Source of the DNA: Lichenostomus cassidix
Lineage: Eukaryota > Chordata > Aves > Passeriformes > Meliphagidae
Assembly: GCA_008360975.2 (NCBI GenBank)
Contig: CM039210.1
Location: 12,712,293-12,776,292 of the forward strand
DNA length: 64,000 bases
Direction of reading: 5' to 3'
Every line of letters starts with the position of its first letter. Position 1 is the first letter of the stretch. This document shows, piece by piece, positions 43,260-55,579 of the stretch. Both the position numbers and the translations under genes were made by a program. The notes below the pieces were generated by a model. That model was not told the origin of the DNA and searched no databases. It saw nothing but the letters and a program-made list of their open reading frames with translations.

Positions 43260-44990
43260 GGTTTTGCTTCAATGACAGCATCTGTGGTTGTAACTGCATA
43301 CTCAGCAAGGTGCTTACCATCTCTGACATAACTGCTTCCATCAGTGAACCAATTTTCCGCATCTTCCAGCGGAAAGTCCTTCAGGTCTGGGCGGCTGGAG
43401 TAAACTGCCTCCATGGTTTCAATGCAGTCATGTTGTACAGGTTCTTTGGTAGCTCTGCCCTGGAGGTAAGCTGCTGGATTTAAGATGTTGGTTACCTGGA
43501 TACTCACATCCTCTGATTCTGCTAGGACAGCTTGATATTTGAGAAAGCGAGATGGAGTTAACCAGTGATTTCCTTTCTGCGTAAGCACTGCTGACACTGT
43601 ATGAGAGACAAAACCAGTTATCTTCTGGCCCATTGTGAACTTGCGGGCTTCTTCTATGTTCAGGATCACAGCTGCCACTGCACGCGGGCAGGCGGGCCAT
43701 CCTCGGCTGACCACATCCAATTGCTTGGAGAAATAAGCCACTGGCCTTTCGTAGGGTCCCAGCTTCTGTGCTAAAAAGTCCCAACGCCAGTCCTTGCCTC
43801 TCATGTGAGAACAACAGAAAAGGTTTAGTGATATCTGGTATACCCAGTGCTGGGGCTTGCATTAGCTCACGTTTCAGAGTTACAAATGCATTATTAGTCT
43901 CTGGTGTCCAGCATAGGTAGGTCCCCTTGGTTTCCTTTAGGAGCAGGTACAGGGGTTTCACAATTAACCCATAACGAGGGATCAACAACCTACACCATCC
44001 TGTCATGACTAGAAAAGTTTTCAGTTCTTTGATTGTAGTTGGCCGGGGCATTTGACAGATTTTGAATCCTTGTGGCAATACAGTCCATGTAAGTTGGCTT
44101 TTTCTCCCTGTTTTGGGGTTTTCCCATTCAAAGGCAAAAATTTCCTGACTGCTTTCAGCTAATGGCAGACAAAAGAAAGCATCTTTTAAATCTAAAACTG
44201 AAAACCACACCCAGTCACTTCGCAATTTTGTAAGCAAGGTGTAAGGGTTAGACACTACAGGATGTAGTGTTTTTGTTATTGCATTTATTGCCCTCAGGTC
44301 CTGTACTAGTCTGCAACTTCCATTTGTCTTTTGCACTGGTAGAATTGGGGTATTGTAGGCAGACCTACATTCTCTCAACAACCCTTGATCAATAAATTTA
44401 GCAATTATTGGTTCTATTCCTACCTGTGCTTCATGCCTTAGTGGATATTGTTTTACTGATACTGGCTGCACTCCTTCCAGCAGTTCAATAACCACTGGGG
44501 AGGCCTTTTTTGATCTTCCTGGAATTTTGACATCCCATAGCAAGGGGAACACTTGATCTGTTATTTCACTATCCATGGGTATTTCTTCTTTTTCAGGGAT
44601 ATTTGCTAGGCTTAAAGCCATAATTAATTTTTCCTCAGGGACCTGTAGTCTCATTCCTTGTTCTGTGAATTCTATTTTTGCTTCTAACCAGGTTAGTAGA
44701 TCTCTGCCTAATAGGGGTTTTGGTGAATTTGGAAGATATAAAAATTGGTGTATTCCCATTTTCTTGCCTAGTGTAAATTTTAAAGGTCTCAAAAAGTAGG
44801 CATTTTCAGTTTTCCCCGTGGCCCCGATAACTTGGATGTAATTACTGCTTACAGGACTCAAAGTTTGATTCAGGACTGCGAATGTGGCTCCAGTATCCAC
44901 CAAAAACTCCACCTCCCGTTCCCCTAGCTTAATTTTAACCAGCGGGTCTGCTAGGGAGGGACCTGCCGGTCCCCGTCATTCTGTATGCAG
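43260..44990 (-). pseudogene. Provirus H protease, RT (YxDD deleted) and RNase H 5' part
   Basis: The minus-strand frame opens with the retropepsin FLVDTGATF (about 44883-44909), then PLLGRDLL. RT fingers and palm follow (SAYNTPILPVQK, VLDLKDAFFCLPL, WTVLPQGFK). At about 44060 the sequence jumps from LPQGFK to a thumb segment (MPRPTTIKELK), so RT motif C with YxDD is deleted. A frameshift near 43806 moves the sense to another frame, which carries connection and RNase H (WFTDGSSYV near 43330). This ends at the N insertion and continues at 35253. The protease active site is intact. Confidence 0.85.
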
Positions 44991-46496
44991 CTGTGCTACA
45001 GTCACTGGTTCTGGCGGCGCTGATGATTGGGTCTGCACAATCGCAGCACGGTTAGGACAAGCCCGCTTCCAATGCCCAAACCCCCCGCAGCACAGGCACT
45101 GGTCACGGCCTGGGCGTTGCCATCTTTTCCCCCTAGGTGGGGGCCTTCTCCCGCCCCTGGGGGTGTTTGGCTCCTCAGCCTGTGCCACTGCTACCATGAC
45201 GGCCTGTTTTCTGTTCTTATATACTTCCCATGCTTCTGCTAAGAGTTTCTCTAAGTCCCAGCTATCTGGCCCCTTAATCTTTTGCAACTTTCTGCGTATA
45301 TCTGGTGCTGACTGACCCATAGACAAAGATATTAACTGTTGTTGCCCGGCTTCAGAGGCTGGGTCCAGTGTAGTGTGTTTTCTCATATTATTTCTCAGTC
45401 TTTCTATAAATGAACCTGGGGACTCAGTGGTTTCCTGGTGAATATTGAATAAGGACCAATTGATGGTTTTAGGAATGGCATTTAGCAGTCACCAATGTAC
45501 TAATTTCCTGTATCTAACCAAAAATGGATACATTTGTGTATTGTTCGCATCCCACTGCAGATTTGAAATAGGAAAGATGTTATCTACATTCCCATGTAAT
45601 ATTCCAGTAGCTATCTGTCCCTGCACATGTGTTCTTGCTGCAGATACTACTGCTGCCTTTTCTGTTTCAGTTAATTCTGATAGCATTAAATCTATGTCCT
45701 CCCAATCAATATCTTGATTTCTAACAATTAATTCAAACCTCTTTGCTACCTTTTCAGGGTCTTCTCTATACAGCCTGGCTGCCTCCCTCCAGGTATCTAA
45801 ATCCAAAGCTGTGAATGGTGTTTTAACTTTTGTTATTCCCCTGTCTGGCCCTACCACTTGTCTGAGTGGTGCTATTAGTTTTTCTTTTACAAGGGCCTTG
45901 CTTCTAGTTCTGGATGATATTCCTGAGCTAGCTTCACTTGTCCCTTCATCCTCATTATCCTCCAGGGATGCTGAGGACCTGCGGGATGTTTCCCCTGATG
46001 TTAGGGTGTCACCTTTGCAGTTCATCAACTCCTGAGTTTCTAAGGGATCCTGGTCTCTCTCAGCTTTGAGCTTTAAATACCGCTGTCCGATGCTGCAAGA
46101 TGAACAGCACCTTATCATGCAGCTTTTCCCTTTTGCCTCTTTTTCCAATACAAGGACCATCGAGTCCTGAGGTGCTAAATTAATACCACATTGTTTCTGC
46201 CATTCTGGTTTATGTCTTAAAGTGAAAAAGCAATCAGCGTAAGAGGTCTCATCCCATTTGTTTGTCCTCCTTAAAAATAACATTAGTTGTAGCAGGGTGT
46301 TATAGTTTAAAGTCCCATTTTCTGGCCATTTTTCACCATCATCTAATTTGTACAGTGGCCACCACTGGTTACAATATTTAATTAGGGTGCTCTTTTTCAT
46401 AGTCCCTCCAGAGAATCCTCCTAGTTGTTTCCAATGTGCTAACACACATCCCAACAGACTTTTTTAGGGTATTTCCTTGCTTTCTGATGATCCCAT
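44976..46496 (-). pseudogene. Provirus H gag with two in-frame stops
   Basis: ATG at 46494-46496 gives MGSSES, a myristoylation-type start. TAA follows at codon 11 (about 46464-46466), then the same frame stays open to TGA at 45489-45491 and again to 44976. Matrix (WPLYKLDDGEKWP) comes first, then an acidic linker. Capsid starts at APLRQ (about 45855); the major-homology-type region spans about 45390-45440. Nucleocapsid has a CCHC knuckle (C-x2-C-x4-H-x4-C, about 45050-45095) in an Arg/Pro-rich context. It is almost full length, broken by two stops only. Gamma-like order supports class I. Confidence 0.85.
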
Positions 46497-47334
46497 TGCC
46501 TCCTTTTGTCTATTCTCCCTCTCTTCTTCCTTCCACGCACACTTTCCTGCACGTCTCCTCTCAAAACCCCTCAGATCCGGGGAACCAGCCACAAAGTCAC
46601 GCTACTCTCTGCCACTTCTCCCCTTATTCTATTCCTTCAATTACAAGCACACAAAAGTCCAGTTTCCACACTAAACACAGGATTTCAAAAGGAAATCACA
46701 TGGAGCTGTATTAGAAAGGTGTAGGGGGTCTGGGTGTTCTCAATTCAGTCTTTCCCCTCCAATAATACAATCTGCCCCCCCTGATACTCCAAACCAACGG
46801 TTTATATATGATTTATACTCATTCACTCTTTGCCAGTCACTTCGCTTTTCTCTGGCCGTTTCTCTTGCCAGAGAACGGAAACGCAGATATAGCTCCACTA
46901 TCACTTCGTGTTGGAGACATGTCTCATTCATTCACACTCACACAGTAACAAAATAATGACACAGTAACACAGTAACAAAATAATGACAGAACACTAATCA
47001 CAGTATGGTGGTGTAGTACAGTGGGGTCCAACCCCTTTAAAAGTACCTTTCACTATAGCGGGGTCCAACCCCGGGATCCAATCCCTTGCCTGGGACTAAT
47101 TTTGGGAGACCCAGTTACAACCCACCCTCGGGGACTAGCACCCCAGACCTGCAGGCATTTATTTTAAAAGTAGCAAATACCTTAATTTGGTGCAGATGGT
47201 CCTTAGTCTACCCCCGCCATGAGCCAAAGGACAGCTGAGCTCCCCCTGAAAATTCGGGGTCACGACTGGGAGGTCTGCTTACCTTTGGATCTGGCAGCGG
47301 AGCAGAGTCAGGGTCCCACCTGGAGGTGCCAATT
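46497..47334 (-). other. Provirus H leader with repeated GGTTGGACCCC units
   Basis: Colinear in reverse with the provirus G leader (20811-22090). The PBS-like TGGCACCTCCAGG (minus strand) lies three bases from the LTR edge, near 47319-47331. GGRTTGGATCCC/GGTTGGACCCC units lie at about 47024-47090. No coding sense. This copy shows the empty sites of the two solo LTRs in G. Confidence 0.7.
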
Positions 47335-47554
47335 TGATTAGCCCCAATCGAGCCCAGAGACACTTCAGAGACCAAGTCAGAAAAGTGGGTATTTGCTTTA
47401 TTCGGTGCACCGGATGTGTGGGGAATTCTCTCTGCCAAACACACACACCTCAGTACTTCCAAAGGCACAGTGTTATAGGTAAAATTCATGAATATTCATT
47501 ACATTCTCCAGGATAGGAGTGGTTATACAAATTACTTCTCATAAGTCATTAATA
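47335..47554 (-). repeat. 5' LTR of provirus H, cut by gap
   Basis: The U5/R portion matches 32767-33010. It contains the complement of AATAAAGCAAATACCC near 47389-47404 and runs into the Ns at 47555. The U3 and the outer flank are missing. Confidence 0.85.
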
Positions 47555-48054
47555 NNNNNNNNNNNNNNNNNNNNNNNNNNNNNNNNNNNNNNNNNNNNNN
47601 NNNNNNNNNNNNNNNNNNNNNNNNNNNNNNNNNNNNNNNNNNNNNNNNNNNNNNNNNNNNNNNNNNNNNNNNNNNNNNNNNNNNNNNNNNNNNNNNNNNN
47701 NNNNNNNNNNNNNNNNNNNNNNNNNNNNNNNNNNNNNNNNNNNNNNNNNNNNNNNNNNNNNNNNNNNNNNNNNNNNNNNNNNNNNNNNNNNNNNNNNNNN
47801 NNNNNNNNNNNNNNNNNNNNNNNNNNNNNNNNNNNNNNNNNNNNNNNNNNNNNNNNNNNNNNNNNNNNNNNNNNNNNNNNNNNNNNNNNNNNNNNNNNNN
47901 NNNNNNNNNNNNNNNNNNNNNNNNNNNNNNNNNNNNNNNNNNNNNNNNNNNNNNNNNNNNNNNNNNNNNNNNNNNNNNNNNNNNNNNNNNNNNNNNNNNN
48001 NNNNNNNNNNNNNNNNNNNNNNNNNNNNNNNNNNNNNNNNNNNNNNNNNNNNNN
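47555..48054. other. Assembly gap, 500 N
   Basis: Exactly 500 Ns, a typical placeholder of unknown true size. Reading frames spanning it are artefacts. The rest of the H 5' LTR is expected on its left side. 48055-48625 to the right shows no repeat or gene I recognise; it may be HMGCR intron. Confidence 0.98.
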
Positions 48055-48629
48055 ACATTCCAGAGAATATGGGATAAACTAATGGCAGAACTGAAATGCT
48101 TAAAAAATGTGAAACAGTATTAAGTTTATTTCAAGCCCCAGAGTTTCTTCTAAGACTTATGATTACCAGCTTTCTTTAGGAAGATTTGGAAAGATATTTC
48201 CTTGTGAGTTATGTTTCTTACCAATATTACAAGTGTCATCCAGGGACATATGTATATTTTGGCAAGAATCAACTCAGGCTGCTGTTTAAATGCAGTGTTT
48301 CCCAGTTTTTGTTTGTATGAATAAATTTTTGACTTGTGGACCTTGCACTGTTGTTGAAGATAGCATGGGTTTTGCCTTGCTGTTAAACTGACTTGAGAAT
48401 TTCCAAAGGCTTCCTTTTTAGTTTATACCAGGTAGTTGGATAGTTTAGGGAATACAAAGGAGTTAAATTTATGTTAGCACTTTGGGATATTTTATCTCAT
48501 GAAGTTCAGGGTTGTAAAACATAAAAAGGCAGTGAGCACCTTTAAAGTGATTATTTACTTGAAAGAACTATGTAGATGGTAGCCGTGATGTTTTTCTCCT
48601 GCACTGGAAAAGAGTACAGATAGCACAGT

Positions 48630-48834
48630 GTAGTTAACAACACTATCTGCAATGATTTTACTGTCATTTTGCCACTTAAAACTAATGTAGTCATTTTCCT
48701 TAAGGTTTATAACTAAATTTTCTTGCAAATTTGCCTGTCTACAAAAACTTATCATCAGTTTGGTTGGTCATAACCTTTATATCTGTTTTCAGTCTGGAAC
48801 GGGGGATGCAATGGGAATGAACATGATTTCAAAA
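48630..48834 (+). pseudogene. HMGCR: HMGCR catalytic-domain exon (a), degenerate 5' part
   Basis: The 3' part is clear: LQKL, then NLYICFQS and [12 protein letters not shown] match the HMG-CoA reductase catalytic domain, ending at a good splice donor (AAA|GTAAGG, 48835). Upstream (about 48630-48720) only scattered residues match and the frame is shifted with stops. HMG-CoA reductase is the ER enzyme that makes mevalonate in sterol synthesis. Introns are retained, so this is a duplicated or gametologous gene copy, not a processed pseudogene. The presumed functional copy is elsewhere (Z in chicken). Confidence 0.85.
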
Positions 48835-49369
48835 GTAAGGTCCAGTCCCTTAAGTCTCTCTAATAAATGTGCTTTTTTTTTTAATAAAAAAAATTTATCC
48901 TACCAATGCGTAACTACCTGGCATGGGAGGACAGAAAGACAAGACATAAGTGCTGTTTGCAGTAATATAAAGTAATAAAAGTGTTTGTCCTTGTCAAATG
49001 TAAACAAGAATAGGGTGAGAACAATGAAAGAAAAAAGGTTAAAGTAACCTTGTATTTTAATTTTTTTTTTTTTAAACAAAGTATTCTTGATACTATGGAA
49101 GTTAGGCTGTTTGCTCTGTTGCTTTGGGCCAAAGATGTTTATCCAGCAGTAATTATTCTGTTACTGTGTTTATTACTCCTTGTAAATAAGGGAGTAGAAA
49201 TCTGGTGAGTGCCAGCAGGGAGGTGTTCTCTAGTTTTGTTTGTTTGATTGGTTTTGGTTTTTTATGCAAACATGTGGACGAACCTTAGACGTGGCCCAAA
49301 GACTGGGGGAGGGGAAGTGCCTTGTGCTCTTTGAGATAAATTGTATATATGAGGTGCAGATGGACTCCA

Positions 49370-49930
49370 CAACTCAAAAAAAGTTGTAAAGTAGGTATGC
49401 TTTAATTCCAGTGCCGGGGTGCATGGGGGTAACCCTCCAAAGCATGCACACTGCCAGCAGCACTTCACTTGGTTTATATCAGGTTACAGGTTACATATGC
49501 ATGAAGTTACACAATGCCCCTATACATATTATCTATCCCCACTTCATTTTATAATGAGTTTAAAGTTCATTTAAATGTGCTTGCACCTGCGCAGTGCCAC
49601 TTGATTATTGTGGGCAGGGGTCTCGGGGGTCTCTGGGAGGCAGTAAATGAAGTATTCCTCGGGTTGAACTCTTCACCCTGCCTCCTTGCGCATGCTCCCT
49701 GAGTTCCTGGTCCAAGTCCAAACCTCAGAGCTGACTCGGGCCGGTTCCAGGGTCTGAAAGCAGGATATCTGGTCACGGTTGTTTTACTCCTATCAATGGT
49801 TTTGCATTACTTTTTGCATTCTCCCTTGCTCCTTGGCAAGCGCAAAAACCGTTAAGCAAGCAATATATTGTTTTTAACAAGCAGCTTCTAGTAAATTATT
49901 ATGCAACCTCTAGCCCCCCTAAATCATATA
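49370..49930 (-). repeat. Probable LTR in HMGCR intron
   Basis: LTR-like segment: ATTAAAGC on the minus strand near 49405, a GC-rich block at 49580-49760, and an AT-rich end. No TSD found. 48836-49369 and 49931-50252 look like plain intron. Confidence 0.4.
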
Positions 49931-50252
49931 GAATAGGCAAGCAATATTAAAGTTTATCTGAACAATTCTATAAATGGGTCTGGCCATAGGCAGGTACTAA
50001 ATATAGCAGATCTTTTGCCTGACTTCCTACCGCTATGTCCAAAGTTAATTAATTTCATGCCTGTAGTGTCTGCCTTGGTCCATGTTGTATCTTCAGTATG
50101 GTAAGCATATGCCCATTTACCTAGAATGTACAGAGTTCATATGTACTGGGAAGAACCATACTTAATCTAATCTTGATGTTCCACTGTCCTTGAGTAGCTT
50201 GTTTTACAACCATAATGATATACTAACCCTACATCTGGTTCACTTTTAACAG

Positions 50253-50911
50253 GGTACTGAAAAAGCACTGGGAAGGTTACATGAAGAGTTTCCTGATCTT
50301 CAGGTTATAGCTATTAGTGGTAACTACTGTACAGACAAAAACCCTGCTGCTATAAACTGGATAGAAGGAAGTAGGAAACCTGTTTGAGAAGCAGTCATTC
50401 TGTTGCCTGAACCGAGGAAACACAAAACAACCGAAGTTATTTTATGTGGTGCTTTATTGAGGACCCTGGGGACCTGAGGACTAATGTCCAAAGTCAGAGC
50501 CCCCACCTTTTACAAAATCACTGAGTATATATATGTTTTCTTTCCAAATTGCTTCATCTCAACGAATTTGATTTCTAGACACATCTACCTGATTTATGAT
50601 TACATTGTGACTTTGTTTTTCGTTAACTGAACATTCTTTATCATCATTAATCTACTACACCCTATTAGATAAGTCACACACTTCACTTAGCAGATTACTT
50701 AAATAAACAAACTGTTCTATAGCTACATTCCTTAGATAAGTCTTTCTACCCTCCTCAGTATGCTCTATTGATCCTTTTGATCGCTACTGGCAACTTCGCT
50801 ACACAACACTGTTTACACTCAGGCCTACTGATCCCTCCAAGCCTTAGCATGACTACTACTAAAGTCTTTATTCATGGTTTTGCAACAATTCCAGCCAAGG
50901 TTGTTAGAAAA
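50253..50911 (+). pseudogene. HMGCR: HMGCR exon (b), with stop and LTR insertion
   Basis: The splice acceptor AACAG lies before 50253. The frame reads GTEKAL and the highly conserved [18 protein letters not shown]. An in-frame TGA at 50385-50387 follows, where the family has a Val-Cys dipeptide before EAVI; one codon also appears missing. At 50400 the exon is cut by a 487-bp LTR and resumes at 50888 with IPAKVVRK, ending near 50911. Two independent lesions (stop and insertion) make it non-coding. Confidence 0.9.
50401..50887 (-). repeat. Solo LTR inside HMGCR exon (b), TSD ATTC
   Basis: 487 bp with matching termini TGTTGC...GCAACA. The perfect 4-bp TSD ATTC lies at 50397-50400 and 50888-50891. 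The complement of AATAAAGCACCAC near 50445 gives minus orientation. The exon's codons resume precisely after the duplication. Confidence 0.95.
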
Positions 50912-50936
50912 GTGTCTGCTTTATTTTATTTAATTT

Positions 50937-51540
50937 GTGCTGGTTTGAAAGTAAACCAGCAGGAGGAATTATCCCCACACAAATGCCTCCAAGAGATTTC
51001 AAGTCAGAGCTACAATTTAATAGGGAAATTGCAATAAAGACAATAGTACAGAAACACTGGCTTAAACTGAAAAAGTCAGAATACAGCCTGACACCCTGTT
51101 GGTCAGGGTGGTGGTAGCAGTCTGAATAAATGGTGGTTGTAGTCTCGTTGGAGTGATGGATGTGGGCTTGTTGAAGTGGTAATCCTGTGGAAAGGTCTGG
51201 TCCTTCCCTGGAGGTCCAGTGATGGTTATTGAGCTCGTCCTCTGGATATCCAGTGGTGGTATCATGGTGTCCCAAACCCCAGATTATATACAGGCAGGAT
51301 TGTTTGGTACCTCTCCCAGGGTGGGGAATTTTGCAATGGGATTATGTAATTCTATGAGTCATTCTGAGGAATCCTTGATGGCCCATTAGCAGAGATGGCC
51401 CCCCCTTTAGGCTGGGTGTGCATTAGACAGCCGTTGCAAACCACCCACCATTAACAAATCATCAGAACGTGATGTAGGTGATGATGGAATACATACTTTG
51501 ATTACACCTTACATTGTAACCCATAACGTTTGTTTATTAA
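50937..51540 (-). repeat. LTR in HMGCR intron (AAACCAGCACA end)
   Basis: On the minus strand it ends ...TTACTTTCAAACCAGCACA at 50937, with a TTTATTGCAATTTCCC...ATTAAATTG polyadenylation-like region. This resembles long ERVL/ERVK LTRs. The right edge is uncertain and no TSD is confirmed. 51541-52801 is AT-rich intron-like sequence without recognisable features. Confidence 0.55.
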
Positions 51541-52801
51541 AATGCATACATTTTACAAAACTGATGCATATTTTACATCAGAGATATTAACTGTAAATTG
51601 TGTTTCATGTAAGGATGATCCCTACATGTATTTTTAGACTACTGCTGTAGGATAAGCAATTTTTCCTAGGAACCTCTTATAGTAGATATTTTTTCCTTTC
51701 ACCATCTCTTCCAAGATCATGTGCTGCATATTTAATTATGGTTATCTACTTAAAGGCATTATGATTTTCACTTTTTCACCTTTGAAAAACTTGTGCTAGA
51801 GTTTTGCTAGATTTTGTTTTAATTGTTTTTAACACATGGAGTTTTGCCTGACATTGTACCCAGTTAATTCTGAACATTTCACTCATTTATTGTCTCTTTA
51901 ATAACCTGGCCTTCTCTTAGAAGTTAAAATGCCTCCCTAACTACAATGAAAACAGATAATCAATCAGGTGCTTAATTCCAAAGCTGCCTTGCATGATGAA
52001 AGATAACCTTTATAACCAGTGTCAGTCCCAGCCCCTGGGAAACTTGTCCTACATCATAAGAATTATCTTAGACTCTTTTCTACCTGAGCTCAGAAGATTG
52101 ACTACATGTGTCAAACCAAATCCATTGCATGTTACCTGGTTGCCAGCCCTGGCCATGACAGACAATATCTAGGGAGGTGTTTTCTACACCATAGTCAGAA
52201 TAGACTTCCACTAACGTGTTCAAGATTGTGTAAATTGGTGCTTTAGTATTTGATGGATGGGTTTTTTTCTTCCCAGTAATTTGTTTAGGCCCTTCTGTGA
52301 AACTGCGTAAACTTTTAGTATTAATATACCGAGCAGAATTCCACAGTGCAGATACACTTTGTGCGAAGAACTATCTCCATTTTGTTGTTGATATCATTTG
52401 ATGATGCCCTAGTTTGTACTGGAAGAAATATTTAAGTCTTATCTTTGTTCTACTGCTCAAGATTTTAAAGCTTTAACAAAGCTTTTCCACCTTCCCCACT
52501 ATTCTAATTGTCAGACTGAAAGTACTAGTTTGTCTATGAGGAATGAGTAAAAAGACTGTCCTAGCATGTCTTTTGAACATCTTTATCTCTGGATCTTTTT
52601 CAATTCTAAAATTTCTAAAATTCTGGGTACATAATTGGACACAGTATTTAAAGTGTGTGTGTGCAGACTGGATTTATACATTAGCATTATTGTGTTTAGG
52701 ATTTTCTTCCGAGTAGTTTCCTAATTTTCAAATATTTTGCATCTAGAATAATGTAGCCAGCAGGATGAGGGAAGTGATCATCCCCCTGTATTTGACATTG
52801 G

Positions 52802-54182
52802 TGTATTGGGTTGCATGGCCTGGTTTTGGTAGGGGGGGGGTTACAGGGGTGGCTTCTGTGAGAAGCTGTTAGAAGCTTCCATGTCTGGCAGAGCCAATGC
52901 CATCCAGCTCCAAGACAGAGGTGCCTCTGGTCAAGGCTGGGCCAATTAGAAATGCTGGTAGTGCCTCTGTGATAACATATTTAAGAAGAAAGAAAAAAAG
53001 TTATTGTGCAGGTGTGATTGTTACCAGAGAAGAACAGGATGAGAATATGTGAGAGGAACAACTCTGCAGACACCAAGGTCAGTGAGGAAGAAGGGAGAGG
53101 AGGTGCTTCAGGCACCGGAGCTGAGATTCCCCTGCAGTCCATGGTGAAGACCATAGTGAAGCAGCTGTCCCCCTGCAGCCCATGGAGATCCACCTGTAGC
53201 TCTTGGAGGAGCCCCACGCTGGAGCAGGTGGATGCCTGAGAGGAGGCTGTGACCCCATGAGAGGCCTGTGGAGAGAGGAGCCCACATTGGAGCAGCCTAT
53301 CCTTGAAGGACTGCATCCCATGGAAGAGTGACCCATGCTGCAGCAGTTTGAGGACTGTTGCCCACGGGATGGATTCGTGTTGAAGAAGTTTGCGGAGAAC
53401 TGTCTCCCAAGGGAGGGACCCCACAGTGCAGCAGAGGAACAACTCTTCTCCCTGAGCAGCAGGAGAAACCATGGGTGATGAACTGACCATAACCCCCATT
53501 CCCTGTCTCTTTTCTTATGTGTGCGCAAACTTTCGCATTTTTTTGCTTTAGTCAACTGCCTAATCTCAACTTACTGATGCCTTTTTCTCTGGTCCAATAA
53601 TTATGAGCCAGACACAGTTAAAGGTATAAAAGGGTTTTACCTCGGTATTTAATAGGATCCTATGGTGCACAAGGTGGAAAGCGCCCAAGATGCACACACT
53701 GTGTAACATATATACAATTTTTATAGACCATGCCAATTAGCATATCTGACAAGGATTCCCCAATAAGAAGCCTAATAAATGAAGTAATGTCCCCCCTATT
53801 CTAAAGTCTCCCCCCTCAGATGAGGCTTGAACCCTGTTTACAAAATGTCTCAGAGAGGTTTCAACCTTGATTGAAACTTTGGTTTCTATGGAGAACCAAG
53901 ATAGCATAGGGGCTTTCAGCCTCCAAAAGTGAGGCCTTTAAGATGTTTGGCCTCCCTGCCTAGCAAAATACTGGAACTAAGCTACTATATCAGGCTAAAA
54001 AATTACAAATATGTATGCTAAGAATACACAGAATATATAAAAGGTATATAAAATGGAAAAGACAAAAAACCATCATGGCATCATACCATTTGTTTTCCAT
54101 CTTATTTTCTCTCCCCTGTCCCACTGGGAAGTGATAGAGCGGCTTGGTTAGCACCTGGCATCCAGTCAAGGTCAACTCACTA
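52802..54182 (+). repeat. ERVL-type LTR, interrupted by 53575-54083
   Basis: Starts TGTATTGGGTTGCATGG and ends near TCAACTCACTA. Blocks match the LTR at 31664-32766 in reverse. After the interruption it resumes with CCATCTTATTTTCTCTCCCC. A PBS-like TGGCACCCAACATGGGC follows at 54192, so this is a 5' LTR. Confidence 0.75.
53575..54083 (-). repeat. LTR, TGATGCC...GGCATCA, within ERVL LTR
   Basis: 509 bp with TGATGCC and GGCATCA ends. The flanks TTAC and TACC are close to, but not, a perfect 4-bp duplication. Related to the provirus C LTR, but diverged. Confidence 0.75.
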
Positions 54183-54488
54183 GAGTGTTTCTGGCACCCA
54201 ACATGGGCATGACCATAACCCTAATTCCCTGTCTCCTTGTGCTGTTGGTGTAGTGGGTAGAGCTGGGAAGGAGGGAGGGGTGGGGGGGAAGATGTTTTTA
54301 AAGGTCCTATTTTACTTCTCATTATCCTGCTCTGATTTTGTTTGTAATAAATTCAACTCATATCTCTAATTAGAGTCTGTTTTGCCTATGATGGTTTTTG
54401 CTGAGTGATCTCTCCCAGTCCTTATCTCAACCCATGAACCCTTTGTTGTATTTTCTCTCCCTTGTTCAGCTGTGGCAGGGAGTGATAG

Positions 54489-55579
54489 TGATGCCTTAAG
54501 AGACACGAGTGTTGCGGTTTGAAGGATGTTACAGCAGACCTTACCGAGAGCTTCTCTACCCAGCCCGGTTCAGCGCTTCATTGCTGCAAACCCTATGTCC
54601 CAGGGCTGTACACTGCGTTCTCACCGGCCAGGGAGCCATAAGGCTAGCTCTGGTTTTGTCTGCTTCCACAACCAGCGGTGATAAAGGAGGCGAGGAGGGT
54701 CTACGCAGAGTGTCCATGGAAGATGTTTATTTCTATGGTGCAGCAGAGGCCAATGACCTCCCAGAGGCAGAGATGCCTCGTGGGCAAAGGCCTCACATGC
54801 ACAGGCACATGTGGCGCATAGACACACCTGGAGCATAGATGGCAAGATGGCGGAGGGTGAGGGGTTTTATAGGGAAACAGAGAGGGGCAGGGACAGTACA
54901 CTGGCCCAGTGACCTCTGGGCACAGGGGAGGTACGTGGGCAGAGTTAGGGTACAGGAACCAATAGGGAAAACCCGAGGGAGTGGCCAGGGCCACGTGGGG
55001 TGGGGAAGGCAGGACAATAGGTGACAAGTACAGTCATTAAGAAAGGGGTGTGGGGAACTTGCAGCTATTATCACAATACCCTAGAAATGAAACAACACAT
55101 TTTCGAGATAATATTAGTATAGGAGGTAATATAAAGGCTGGTCTTTATTTGAGGCCTCCAGGGGCAGAAATGGAAAATGTCCACGAAATGCCCACATGCC
55201 CCACCCCTCTACCCCGGGATAAATGCAGTTTTATAAGTTTAGCAAATAAACATATTTGACAAAAATCACCAATTAAAGACATAAGAGGTGAGATAATTTC
55301 TTCTGTTCAACCCTCTCTATATCCTCCCCCCTCAGATGGAAACTACACTTTGTTTATGAAAATGTCTTGTAGAGCTGTTTTTCGGCCTTGGATCCCAGAA
55401 AGAACCAAGATAGGATAGGGGGCCTTGGAATGTGTTTTGTCTTTCTGCCTAGGGAAAAAGGTATGGAAAAGTACTGGGGAAACTAGCCATGGATACAATA
55501 GGCGTCAGAGCTACAAATATGTGTGTAAAGAATGCAGAGAATATATAAAAGAAAAAAAGGCAAAAATAATTCAGCATCA
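54489..55579 (-). repeat. LTR (TGATGCC...AGCATCA), TSD ATAG, itself interrupted
   Basis: The perfect 4-bp TSD ATAG lies at 54485-54488 and 55580-55583. It is the same family as 2518-2987. A further LTR (54510-55078) splits it near its low end. Confidence 0.85.
54510..55078 (-). repeat. LTR inside LTR (TATTGTGATAATAGC...CGCAACA)
   Basis: About 569 bp in minus orientation. It starts with the same sequence as the LTR at 63817-64000 (TGTGATAATAGCTGCA..., CACCTATTGTCCTGCC) and ends AACCGCAACA. The internal TTTATAGGG and a TTTATTTC complement fit promoter and polyadenylation regions. I could not find a TSD. Confidence 0.75.

Noticed and set aside
47519..48082. Long reading frames across the N block
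   Set aside because: They exist only because N codons are not stops; the region is a 500-N gap.
48787..48792. TTTTCAG as a splice acceptor for HMGCR exon (a)
   Set aside because: These bases encode part of the conserved ...CFQS stretch, and matching codons continue upstream.
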